Assembly: GCA_903813345.2 (NCBI GenBank)
Contig: CAIIXF020000008.1
Span: 31,460,867 to 31,524,866, forward strand
Source: Owenia fusiformis
Lineage: Eukaryota > Annelida > Polychaeta > Sabellida > Oweniidae
DNA length: 64,000 nucleotides
Reading direction: 5' to 3'
Shown: in pieces, positions 37,501 through 45,638 of the stretch
Numbering within the stretch: the first letter of the stretch is position 1
Layout: each line of letters begins with the position of its first letter
Notes under the pieces: model-generated
What the model saw: the letters and a program-made list of their open reading frames with translations, nothing else
Database searches by the model: none
Told to the model about the DNA's origin: nothing
Translations under genes and position numbers: made by a program

Positions 37501-40500
37501 GACAAGGTACAACAACTGGACCAAGTACAACAACTGGACAAAGTACAAGTGGACCAAGTACAACAACTGGACAAGGTACAACAACTGGACAAGGTACAAC
37601 AACTGGACCAGGTACAACAACTGGACAAGGTACAACAACTGGACAAGGTACAACAACTGGACCAGGTACAACAACTGGACAAGGTACAACAACTGGACCA
37701 AGTACAACAACTGGACAAGGTACAACAACTGGACCAACTACTACAACAACTGCTGGCAGTGTCCCATGTGAAAGTCTCAAATTGTCTGGTTTGTCACGGT
37801 CCTCCAATCAACTATATCGAACTGGGATCTTCAAGCTGCAATCGAATTTTTGGAACGAACGACCAGTTTACAAACACCTATGGGATCCAGAGTTTTTGTT
37901 CTATGAAGATGGAGCCTGGCTTATTGGACCAACGATAGGAGAGACTCAATCAGGAATTCGTGTAATCAGTTCAGCTCTGCAACCACAAGACGTGACAGAG
38001 GTTTGGGATTCTTGGGATGGTAGCGCTTGGGTAGCTGAGCCAAGTCTGATTGCATCATGTTCAGCTATATGTGACACGATTTGGTTGAGTGGTGTTTCAT
38101 GGAATGGACCACACGCCTACCTATTAGGAGCTTATAGTATTTCAAATAATGATTCAAATGGAGCACCGATCTACCAGAAACAAGATGCCACAAACAGTAG
38201 TGAAATAACAATTAGAATGTCTGATGGCAACAAATGGAGCATTATATCAGAGTCTGAAACATTAACCACAGCGTTTACAACAGCCATCACAAACCCAGTT
38301 GAAATAAATAACACATGGACTGTGGCATCTGGTACAATAGTCCTAGAGTGCTACTTTGGTAAGTATATTAAAGGAAATTGTAAGAAACGATATAAAAAGT
38401 GTAGGCATATTCTTACTAGATTGTTTCAACCATATATACAATGCGCAGCTAACAGTAATATGACTGTAATGCCATTGAGAATATATATTTCAATATGTTA
38501 AATAAAATTCTTATTGGATTTGAAAATAGGGAAGAAAACAATGGAAGTAACACAGAATCGTCATTGTTCAGTTTATTGATAAGATTTATTTATTTCTTTT
38601 TTTGTAGGCCAAGAAGGAATTTGTAGTGGGGTTCTGTTAGATGGTGGTTCTATTCCAATGAGAAGACAGGGTATCTATTCACTTTATGGTCCTCTTCTCA
38701 ATGGAAGGCCTGTTTATATTCGCGAGGGTGAATCTGCCTTCCTTTATTACGTTATCCAGAATCCGCAAAGCAGGGTCTGGCTCATCTCTAACGATATTAA
38801 ATCCACTTTTGGAGGAGTTCGTGTTAATGACATAGCTTTGTCGGCTGATGGCATAACTCGTACATGGCAAGCATACTCACAAGCTGGCTGGGTGGATGAC
38901 ACTAAATTGGAAGCAGCATGTATTACAAGTATGTAGTTTCTGATCTACTTCTCCTGCGAGGATTTAATCAGTTAAGAGATACTTATTCTATATCTGAAAT
39001 CTGATTGGTCAGATCATGATCCTTATTGCATCAACTATATCGCAATTTCCTCGGAAGAAACAATTATAAATTCCTGTGTTTGGAGGATTTCTCTTAATTG
39101 CCCCTTCAGTATCAATCCAACTAAGTTCTAACCTAGGCATTTTAATCAAGCCAATTATACATTGTTTCTCTTTCTAACCTTTTTGTCTTCCTTTATGGCA
39201 CACGAGTTTAAATATAGTAATTGTGTCATTACATTTCAGATAACACCGTCCCTAGCGAAACTTTATACATGGGGGGTGTGGTCACACCGTCAACTCTACA
39301 AATTCAAAGCTTAGGAGTTTACACGATACACGGAGACTATCACAATTCGAGACCAGTATATATTCACGAATCAGGCAAATATTATCTGTACTATCAAATA
39401 AATGGATTTTGGGCGGTAAACAATATTATTGGTTCGTTTAATGTCATTATTAAGATACATTCATCATCCCTTCTACCTCAGGATACAACTGGGCCAGTAT
39501 ATGCAGCGGGTGGTTTGATGGATAACATCACCATTTCCAGCTATACAAATACAGGTAAACAGATATATCACGCCCGGTGATCGTGAAAATGGGAGGAAGG
39601 GGGCAATTTCTGCTAGAAAATTTAATTTTGATAACGTCGCTTACCAGTATTTGTCAAAGGTCGTATGCTTGAATTATAGCAAAAACGTTGATTTGTGCTC
39701 GTTAGTGGCCTTGCGCATTTTTAATAGATCTCATATCTTAGAAGCATATTGGTTAAAAAAAATCGTAGAAGACCTAACAGATTTTTCCATGCCGTGTGCC
39801 TATTTATTCAGGAATTCAAATAAATCTTACAGATTTTTTGAACTTCCCAGCATAAATTGCGTCCCCTCCCCACTCCGTCCCATTTTCACGCGCGATCACC
39901 GGGCTTGTTTATCAAACAATCAAACAGACAAGCATTTGTAAAAGTAGCATTAATGGTTAGGTGAACACAGAAAAACAATCAAAAATATCAATTGAAACAT
40001 ACTAAGCGAATAGACAAACACCAGTTTTCTAAGTAAACAATAATTTGAAGTAAAAAAATTATTATAGGTTATTTTATAGATTTTAAAAGCACACATTCAT
40101 CTCATATTGGTTTTAAAACTATTAATAGGACTTCAGAAGTAGGAAATGTGGTGTAAAATATTCATTAAAATATCACGAGAAATGATCTGATATTGGGTTT
40201 ATCCCATGATTAAAATCAGTATCCCAGACAATTCGCAGTGCGCAGAAAGGAGCACGTGGGTTATCGCAAACAATTTCAGAAGGTTATATCTTGGATTATG
40301 ACTATTTTCTGACAATGAAGACAAGTTTATCTTTTAGATCAATTCATTATCTTAAAAAAAATTATGCACAGTAATAATAAATTCAAACAAACTCGGAGAT
40401 ATTTAACTAGCAATTAACCCATCAACACACTTTTTGACCCCATTTTGAAGATGTTGACCCCATTTTCACCAAAAATGCAATCACTTTTTACAATGTTTAA

Positions 40501-41719
40501 TGCATTGCTATTCTTTATTTTGATATATCAAATAGTTCTTGAAAGAAAAACTTAATTGCATTAAGATAAGTGTTCCCCATGTTATTTCTCCATTGAAAAA
40601 TCTCATGCTATCCATTGGTTTCAGTTCATTTTGGTCATCCAAATTGAATATCTTTTAAGTCCCTGGAGCAATCAAATTTTCCTTTTAGGAAATCGAACAT
40701 GTCTCAAAGCACATTCTAATTATGCACTCAACAATATAATAATAGGTTGCATTTTTGGTGAAAATTAGGTTAACATTTTTGAAAAAGTATGTTGATTGGT
40801 CCATTGCCCCTTCAATATCACTTAGGTCTGATTAACTGAATTATCATTATATATACTTTTCTTGAAGATAATGAATGGATCTAAAAGATACACCCATGTT
40901 CATGATCAGAAAATATTCATAATTCAAGTTAGAATCGTTTGAAATTGTTTGCGATAACCTACGTGCTCCTTTGCACTACTTTCTCTATATCACAGTGTAT
41001 GTGATATATAGTTCGTCATAAATACTGTTTTACAATTATTGTTATTTAGCAGCATCTTTATCAAACTACATACTCAATATTAATGTAATACATCAATGTA
41101 TCTTCAACAGAATAAATTATCTGGCCTATTTTCCAACTGTATCGTGGCGCGAAATTCAAATTTGTTTATCAAAGGAATATGTGTGTAATAAACGATATCA
41201 ACCATATATGAGTTTGATAAATTATTTTCTGGAAAATATCACACGGATTTCAATAATACTAGAAATGTGGCTAACTGTTGATGTACAGGTATATGTAATA
41301 CATTAACAGTGGGAAAATAAGGAATAAGTCAATCAGGATACCCATTAGTAAACAGTTTTGTGCAACATCTGATTTATCTCATTTCTATTATTTTCTCAGG
41401 TGACGAGTCTTGTCGTAAGCTCAATCTATCTGGCATGACGAGTGATTCGTTTAATGGTCTTTATGAGAATAAGGACCAAAAGGTTGGGAACAGACCGAGC
41501 TACAAACACTTTAATGAGTCTTACAAGCTGTACTATAGAGAATTGTATGGGCAATGGGTAATCGGGCATGATACCATTCAATCTACCTTTTACGCTTTTA
41601 CATTTAACCCAGCTGTGGACCCAACCGATTCTAGTACTACTGTTTGGAGGAAATTGGATGGTAGTATGCAGACAATACAGCCTGATTTAGTGTGGAGCTG
41701 TCAGGATGGTAAAACTTAA
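28462..41719 (+). CDS. Gene B: complete secreted EGF / mucin / repeated-module protein (1013 aa)
   Basis: Join of 28462-28525, 30510-30602, 31090-31128, 31573-31689, 36125-36248, 36710-38358, 38608-38928, 39240-39554 and 41400-41719 totals 3042 nt and stays in frame. All introns have GT-AG ends; all are phase 1 except the one inside the cysteine module (phase 2, matched on both sides). Architecture: signal peptide, half-EGF, linker, EGF, GCRGxF cysteine module, 50-unit TTTGxx linker, five ~100-residue modules. There is no transmembrane segment, so it is probably secreted and heavily O-glycosylated. Genes A and C are its tandem paralogues. Function is unknown; adhesion, mucus or recognition roles are inference. 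The exon map is from splice motifs only, and an extra exon in the 4.4-kb intron 4 cannot be excluded. Confidence 0.75.
29440..30475 (+). pseudogene. Degenerate LINE (reverse transcriptase) in gene B intron 1
   Basis: Broken frames show LINE landmarks in order: a NKATGWD-like segment near 30015-30030, ASRHP/KAF region near 30280, ELWRILRSSYMDNKCAI at 30355-30405, and GVHQGGIGPVNYN at 30447-30486. Many stops and frameshifts are present. The same remnant lies in gene C intron 1, so insertion predates the duplication. It ends only about 30 bp before the next exon's acceptor. Confidence 0.7.
30510..30602 (+). CDS. Gene B half-EGF exon
   Basis: Acceptor TTTTTCAG and donor GGTAAGC bound 31 codons, phase 1-1. 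The peptide ESPCNAG ... GGYQCICPPNKQGKNC has the C3, C4, C5 and C6 spacing of an EGF domain but lacks the first two cysteines. The gene C copy at 62904-62996 encodes the same peptide. Confidence 0.75.
30662..30724 (+). pseudogene. Truncated duplicate of the half-EGF exon
   Basis: It repeats the 3' two thirds of the exon 60 bp upstream (ATTCCCTGGAACGGTGGTTA onward) but lacks the SPCNAG part and has no AG acceptor. It is followed by GTGTGTAC, the donor used in gene C. Gene C has only one copy. Probably unspliced unless a cryptic site is used. Confidence 0.7.
31090..31128 (+). CDS. Gene B 13-codon linker exon
   Basis: ATCTTCAG acceptor, GTAAGT donor, phase 1-1. It encodes DVPDAGNCTWPGN, with an N-glycosylation sequon (NCT) and a lone cysteine. 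The gene C copy is 63335-63373, same peptide. Conservation of both splice sites supports it. Confidence 0.7.
31573..31689 (+). CDS. Gene B full EGF exon
   Basis: 39 codons, phase 1-1, after TTTGTAG. Six cysteines in EGF order: ACSSAPC, AVC, YKCLC, DRC, with NTFGGNYKC before the C-C pair. The gene C copy (63705-63821) differs at three replacement and two silent codons. Confidence 0.85.
31903..32150 (+). mobile_element. tRNA-derived SINE with A and B boxes
   Basis: The tRNA-like head has an A box (TAGCTCAGGGA, about 31914) and a B box (GGATTTGATCC, 31956-31966). The body phrases GGGTGTTTGCCTGAGTGGTCC and TCTGCCTTCCAGG are shared with copies at 12690-13025 and 44090-44300. The tail appears to resume near 35540 (ATGGGATATACCAAAGAGG), as if split by an insertion. 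Confidence 0.65.
33310..34543. mobile_element. 1.2-kb TIR element carrying a nuclease-domain gene
   Basis: Ends AGGGTGAGCC are inverted, with similarity continuing ~145 bp inward (CCAAACAAATGTTAATAACT; GGTTTAATTGTGC). A target duplication is not clear. The only sizeable frame inside is 33364-33966. Confidence 0.7.
33364..33966 (+). CDS. PD-(D/E)XK-like nuclease domain protein, fragment
   Basis: The open frame is ~200 codons; the N-terminal ~45 residues derive from the TIR, so the true start is unknown. The domain shows QRPDMLLFSED (about 82-92), then MIELTVPWEDR (about 101-111), a following KSAKYQYL, then GCRGFPSTSLN and a C-terminal SRWLWLRR. The RPD...E pattern resembles the restriction-like endonuclease of some non-LTR retrotransposons and related eukaryotic transposon proteins. 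The K of ExK is replaced by T. It may be a captured retroelement 3' domain; activity is unproven. Confidence 0.55.
   Translation: MKLRSYLAQLNLNQFPFILPSSIGLLQMVGISCPFYKTFSKCQFCLWSQTLIHWVKLLQQAQDWELRVDLHQRLTFPSSITTTNQRPDMLLFSEDKRIAVMIELTVPWEDRIEVAHQLKSAKYQYLVEEVEAKGWKVHYYPVEVGCRGFPSTSLNRMFKNVGLPPSWLKRANRAVGSAAEEASRWLWLRRNDKWAQGRQH
34544..36124. other. Gene B intron 4, right part
   Basis: It holds a ~60-bp direct duplication (about 34706-34765 and 34766-34825, ATGAAAATAGCTTAGGGTAC) and a SINE 3' end near 35540-35640. A long frame at 34899-35264 has no recognisable domain. Confidence 0.5.
36125..36248 (+). CDS. Gene B exon: first half of GCRGxF cysteine module
   Basis: Only one frame is open after the CATCACTAG acceptor (phase 1): GTYCFPCASKRWRNVTCPV, then LTSMSLQDVTLKTQIS. 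The donor AAG|GTAGGG is phase 2, exactly matching the next exon. Together the two exons give the C-x-S...C...S...C...W...W..GCRG.F layout of DUF3011-like domains. Confidence 0.65.
36710..38358 (+). CDS. Gene B large exon: module half, mucin repeats, modules 1 and 2
   Basis: The exon enters in phase 2 after TATTTCAG and exits in phase 1 at TTTG|GTAAGT. It encodes RTRCTMNDNWSFDY ... MWAAKGCRGEFCVHF (end of the cysteine module), a Ser/Thr stretch, 50 TTTGxx repeats (36843-37739), then two of the ~100-residue modules: CESLKLSG ... RPVYKH ... AWLIG ... ASC and CDTIWLSG ... APIYQK ... KWSII ... LEC. Module 2 lacks the RP of the RPxY motif. Open frames in the other five phases across the repeat are by-products of its stop-free composition. 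Confidence 0.85.
36843..37739 (+). repeat. 18-bp coding minisatellite, 50 units (mucin-like TTTGxx)
   Basis: 49 units of 18 bp plus one of 15 bp (residues TSGPS) encode TTTG followed by QG, PS, PG or a few variants. The period keeps frame. Half of the residues are Thr, typical of dense O-glycosylation. A 36-bp higher-order alternation (QG then P+S/G) and a 54-bp triplet (QG QG PG) are visible. Confidence 0.9.
38608..38928 (+). CDS. Gene B exon for module 3
   Basis: 321 nt, phase 1-1, between TTTTTGTAG and AGTATGT. CSGVLLDG, LYGPLLNGRPVYI, VWLIS, TRTW and EAAC mark the module, with both cysteines present. Compared with gene A 68-391 I count about 35 replacement and 9 silent codon differences and one deleted codon. 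Confidence 0.85.
39240..39554 (+). CDS. Gene B exon for module 4 (cysteine-free)
   Basis: 315 nt, phase 1-1, between ACATTTCAG and GGTAAAC. SETLYMGG, RPVYIHESGKY and NITISSY; both module cysteines are Ser, as in gene A. The middle loop and the segment before NIT differ in length from gene A. Confidence 0.85.
40246..40972. mobile_element. 727-bp foldback element, copy 2, in gene B intron
   Basis: Tips AAAGGAGCACGTGGG and CCTACGTGCTCCTTT; internal sequence closely matches 26352-27056. Gene A's intron at about 2165-2172 is the empty site (GAGCAGTTTGCAC). Confidence 0.85.
41400..41719 (+). CDS. Gene B terminal exon, module 5 and stop
   Basis: After TTTTCTCAG the exon encodes DESCRKLNLSG, GLYEN, RPSYKH, QWVIG, FNPAVDPTD, VWSCQDGKT and TAA. 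A phase-1 donor-like GATG|GTAAAA at 41709 is an alternative, but no downstream exon was found. The polyadenylation site is uncertain; an AATAAA lies near 42044. Confidence 0.8.
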
Positions 41720-44453
41720 GATCATATTTATATCCTATAACGCTGTAACATTCATTTAAAAAATGCCTTCTTAAATGTTTCAATAATGATGCTGGGCAAT
41801 GTACGATATATTTTCGACTGTTGCATTTGTATGCATTTGAGTAACAACAAAATTTTAATAGCTTCCTCCTGTTGAAGCTCCATTGTTTTAAATATATTGT
41901 ATTGGTAGATTCAATATCACTGAACATATTTTTGCTTGTGGAGCATCACACAACAATACCGTTTATCATTGATGTGGATTTACGCAGGGGTCATTTTTCA
42001 AAAGAATTGTTTATACTTAAAAATGTATTTTTAATAGATAATAAATAAGTAAAAATATTTTTAATGCATTGGCATCAAGAAAATTTTGTATGCTTTCAAC
42101 TGAAAAATAAGACCAAAATTAACTCCAAACTCACAGTGGGTGGTATACCTCATTAAACAATGTTTATTTTTTTTAATTTATTGTTTACGTCTAACGATTT
42201 ATTTTAGTCTCTATTAGTTTTAATTACATCGTTTACTATTTCTAAATTTGTTGAGCATCATACATCTTAACAGTTTTTTCGTTAATTTGAGAATTCAGCA
42301 GGGGTCTAATTTACAAAATCATCAATTATAAAAAACATTACAAAAATATAAAAACAAGATGAATTAGAACAATAACAAAAAATACCCTTTTCAGTTTTAG
42401 TGAGGGGCTGCCATAGGGAGTGCAGTCGCACCCAACACATCACCATCACCTATTTCAACAAGCCTGTATAGTTTTTACGCGCATACACTCAAATTCTATT
42501 GCCAATAAGATCATGAATCAAAATATAACACGATCAACCCTGGAGAACACCAGTGATAAAGATGATTAAAAACATGGATCACATCACTTAAATAGTACTT
42601 TAACTTGTCAAATCCTGAAGAACAACATAGATGTACAATGAAGCTGAAATAATTGAGTCATTTATTTTCAAAAAATGAACAAAAATACAGACGGACAGTT
42701 GGTCCCATTTTCAATTTATCAAATAAAATAGATGTACTTTATCATGCTAATTACCTTTCAAACAACCAATTCATTAGTAGATCATCAGTTGTAAACTTAA
42801 AAAATATCAAAGGTAAACATTTTTAAAAATTGAACCCTGCTAGACCCTGGAAACGTATGTAGGAATACATGTTTTATCATTTAAAAATATCTTAAAACAA
42901 TTTGCGTATCAACGAAAAACAAAATGATATTAAAAGAAAGTGAACTACACTAAATGGAACAATTATTTTTAATCATTATGAATGCAAAATATAGTCAAAC
43001 AGACGATCTTATTTTTCAATGAAACAGATAAAATCAATATAGCATGCTAATAACCTTTCACTAACCGACTCCTAAGTAAATGATCCGTTATAAACTTCAA
43101 AAATATATAAATACATTTTTATGTTTGTGGATCCCTGTTAAACCAACCAATAATAAGTAAACGGTAATGTTGACAATTCCTCAACAAGTAAAAACGTATG
43201 TAGGAATATATGTTTTATCATTTAAACTCGATTGGAGGATCAACATGAGGAAACAGCTTAACTAAGGCTTATCTGAAAAATTCCTTTGTCACTATAATGT
43301 ATAAAGTTGGATTCCAATATACAAACTGAGCGTATAATGTTAGAAAGCTGACAAATATAACTTTTTGAATCAACTGGTCGCGGTATAATTAATGTTTTGT
43401 GGGGAATATTGCCTTTTAGTTGAGATAACACCACTCTCTAGGCTTATAATAGCGATCTTGTTCTTCGTCGAATTTCGTCAATATTGATATAGTATTCAAG
43501 CAAAAATTATTTCTTATATCTTTATGAAAAATATTCAAATTAGCTTATGACGTCAAAATTCTTCATTTTCACCTTAAATATATTAAGTCCTGGATTGACA
43601 GTTGCTCTTGAATGGAGGGTTAAATCAAGGTTATATGTTACTAACACCTTGGAACATAATTGATAACAGCGATATCTCCGCCTACGGCTGTATTCATGAT
43701 GACCGTGGTGCTTGTGAATTGCGTAATATTTTAATGAATTTTCTCCCCACGTTTCACTAAAAAGAACAAGTCATGCAGTGCAAATTATATGCACTTACGG
43801 TCACATGATTATTTTTGAAGACATCACGAATTATTGCAATTCAATTGAACTCCTGTGGTGCACTAGCAACTCGCCGACGCGGTTGACACACGCAATTAGC
43901 CGACCAGATTGACACATCGTTATTAGCGGTGTAAGTGCGCTAGGGTGAGCTGTTTTTGTTGAAAACGTGTGACCATGTAATTTGCATCGTAGGGGCTTAT
44001 TATTCTTTTTCATGATACCTAGAGAGGAAACTTATTAAGTATTATGCAATGGAATTGCACTGTGGACAAAAGCGCATCCTTGATTTGCTTGTTAGCCAGG
44101 GTGTTTGACTGAGTGGTCCATAACTCGTAAAAGGGCCGTGGTGTGTACTTGTATGAAAAATGTATGAGTGCACATAAAAGAAACAACATAGGGCTCACCA
44201 AAGGAGGAGTTCCTGGGTCTGCCCTTCATGATTACACACGACCGTACATGTACGGGATATACCCAAGAGGTATTGCTCACCTTCAAAGTTTGTACTCTAT
44301 CAATGCATAATTACATTCTATTTTCAGATGTTACAGTGAACTAGAATAACAGCAGTTCCGATATTACTATTACAGCACCTACAAATCAGACATTTCGGAC
44401 AATTAAAAATCAGTATTGTTATTGCAACACCAGTGACTAATCCATTAAATTGA
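41720..44453. other. Non-genic 3' flank of gene B, with a SINE
   Basis: Blocks match the flank of gene A (3945-4250, 7180-8740). A SINE body and tail lie at about 44090-44300 (GGGTGTTTGACTGAGTGGTCC to AAGAGGTATTGCTCACC). No gene was seen. Confidence 0.6.
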
Positions 44454-44732
44454 TAGTCCCTGATCTGATTTCCAAAAGGGCTCTAGAAAAGGGGTTTCGT
44501 TGTCCGGTACTTTCCCATCTGGTGGTTTTCTTGGAATCGTGATGACTAGAAAATGAGATTTCAGAATACCACCTTGTCTAACCCCATTTTGGTGCCTTTT
44601 GCCCCTGTTTCTACCAATAGAAGAGGTGTTTTCTTGAAGAGGGAAGTCTGTTCTTTCAAACGGTACAATCATTTTATGTGGGAAAGTACCGGACAACAAA
44701 ACTTGTTTTTAGAGGGTCCAGATCAGGGACTA
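44454..44732. mobile_element. 279-bp MITE with 3-bp TGA target duplication
   Basis: TIR TAGTCCCTGATCTG is inverted at the right end, with further inverted similarity around TTGTCCGGTACTTTCCCA. TGA is on both sides (44451-44453, 44733-44735). The A-side locus near 13197 is empty (GATTGACGC). Confidence 0.8.
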
Positions 44733-45638
44733 TGACGCAATATGACAATTTAACTCCTTTATACAGGGTGTTCCAAAAGTAACAGGACTGGTGCTTGCAT
44801 TTTGTCAATTTCGCACTGAGTATCTTCAACCTTATACAATTATACAGGGTGACCCTCAAATTTGGAATAAACTGTTTCTCGGGTACGTTGAATTAAGTTT
44901 GATAAACGTTATTTTAGTAGTCACGGTGGCATTTTCTATTAAACATTAATACAAGTATGAATCTAAAAGGAGACATTTCTGAAGATTGCTTTACCTGCCG
45001 GTGCTATTTTCTGGTACAAAATAAAGTATGAGGACATTTGTTCATTTTATTCAAGAAAGTATCCTTATATTGTGATGTTATTGTGATCAAGATGGCTGCC
45101 TTTTTTTCAAAAGGATAAGTCAGGATACTGCATATGTGCCCTTTTGGTCCCTAACAATGTTTGTGAAATATGTTTTTTTTATTACGTACTCTCCTATTTA
45201 TATTTCATAAGTACTTATGCATTTTTCCCTGAGTTTTCATGCATAATGAACCCACTACCGAGAGTTAAAATAAATATCCCCACAAATAACAGTCATTATC
45301 ATAGAAAAAACACACCAATGGTAACATGTATGACATGTAAAATAAAAATGACTAAAAGACCCATGAAGAATAGAAAAAATTATATTTTTAGATATATTTG
45401 TAACAGTTTGAGATATATTTTAACGGTTTATTTATTTTAAATTGCATTGCTATAAATCGTATGCAACATATACGCACTGTAATTACTATGAAATCTAGCA
45501 ATACAATAATGAACTTATTTGTCCATTTTGTTGGGAACTTATTGTTATCAGACCTACTGCAAAGCAACAAAATTACAATATCCGAGGACGCCTATAAGAT
45601 GATATGTCTACCCCAATTTTCAGATTTACTTTAAGCAT
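44733..45638. other. Non-genic, paralogous to 13190-13730
   Basis: It contains mariner-end-like phrases (ACAGGGTGTTCCAAAAGTAA near 44764; ACAGGGTGACCCTC near 44843). No coding segment is supported. Confidence 0.5.

Noticed and set aside
36843-37739. Regular direct repeats as a possible CRISPR array
   Set aside because: No spacers between units, coding in frame with flanking domains, eukaryotic context.
36746-37938. Five further long open frames, two plus/minus phases of Val/Pro-, Cys/Ser-, Leu/Tyr- and Gln/Leu/Asp-rich repeats
   Set aside because: They are the other phases of the 18-bp minisatellite, which happens to contain no stop in any frame. Only the TTTGxx phase joins flanking domains and splice sites.
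45144-45440. 98-residue plus-strand frame
   Set aside because: It lies in duplicated non-genic DNA; the A-side equivalent (13290-13570) does not preserve the frame.
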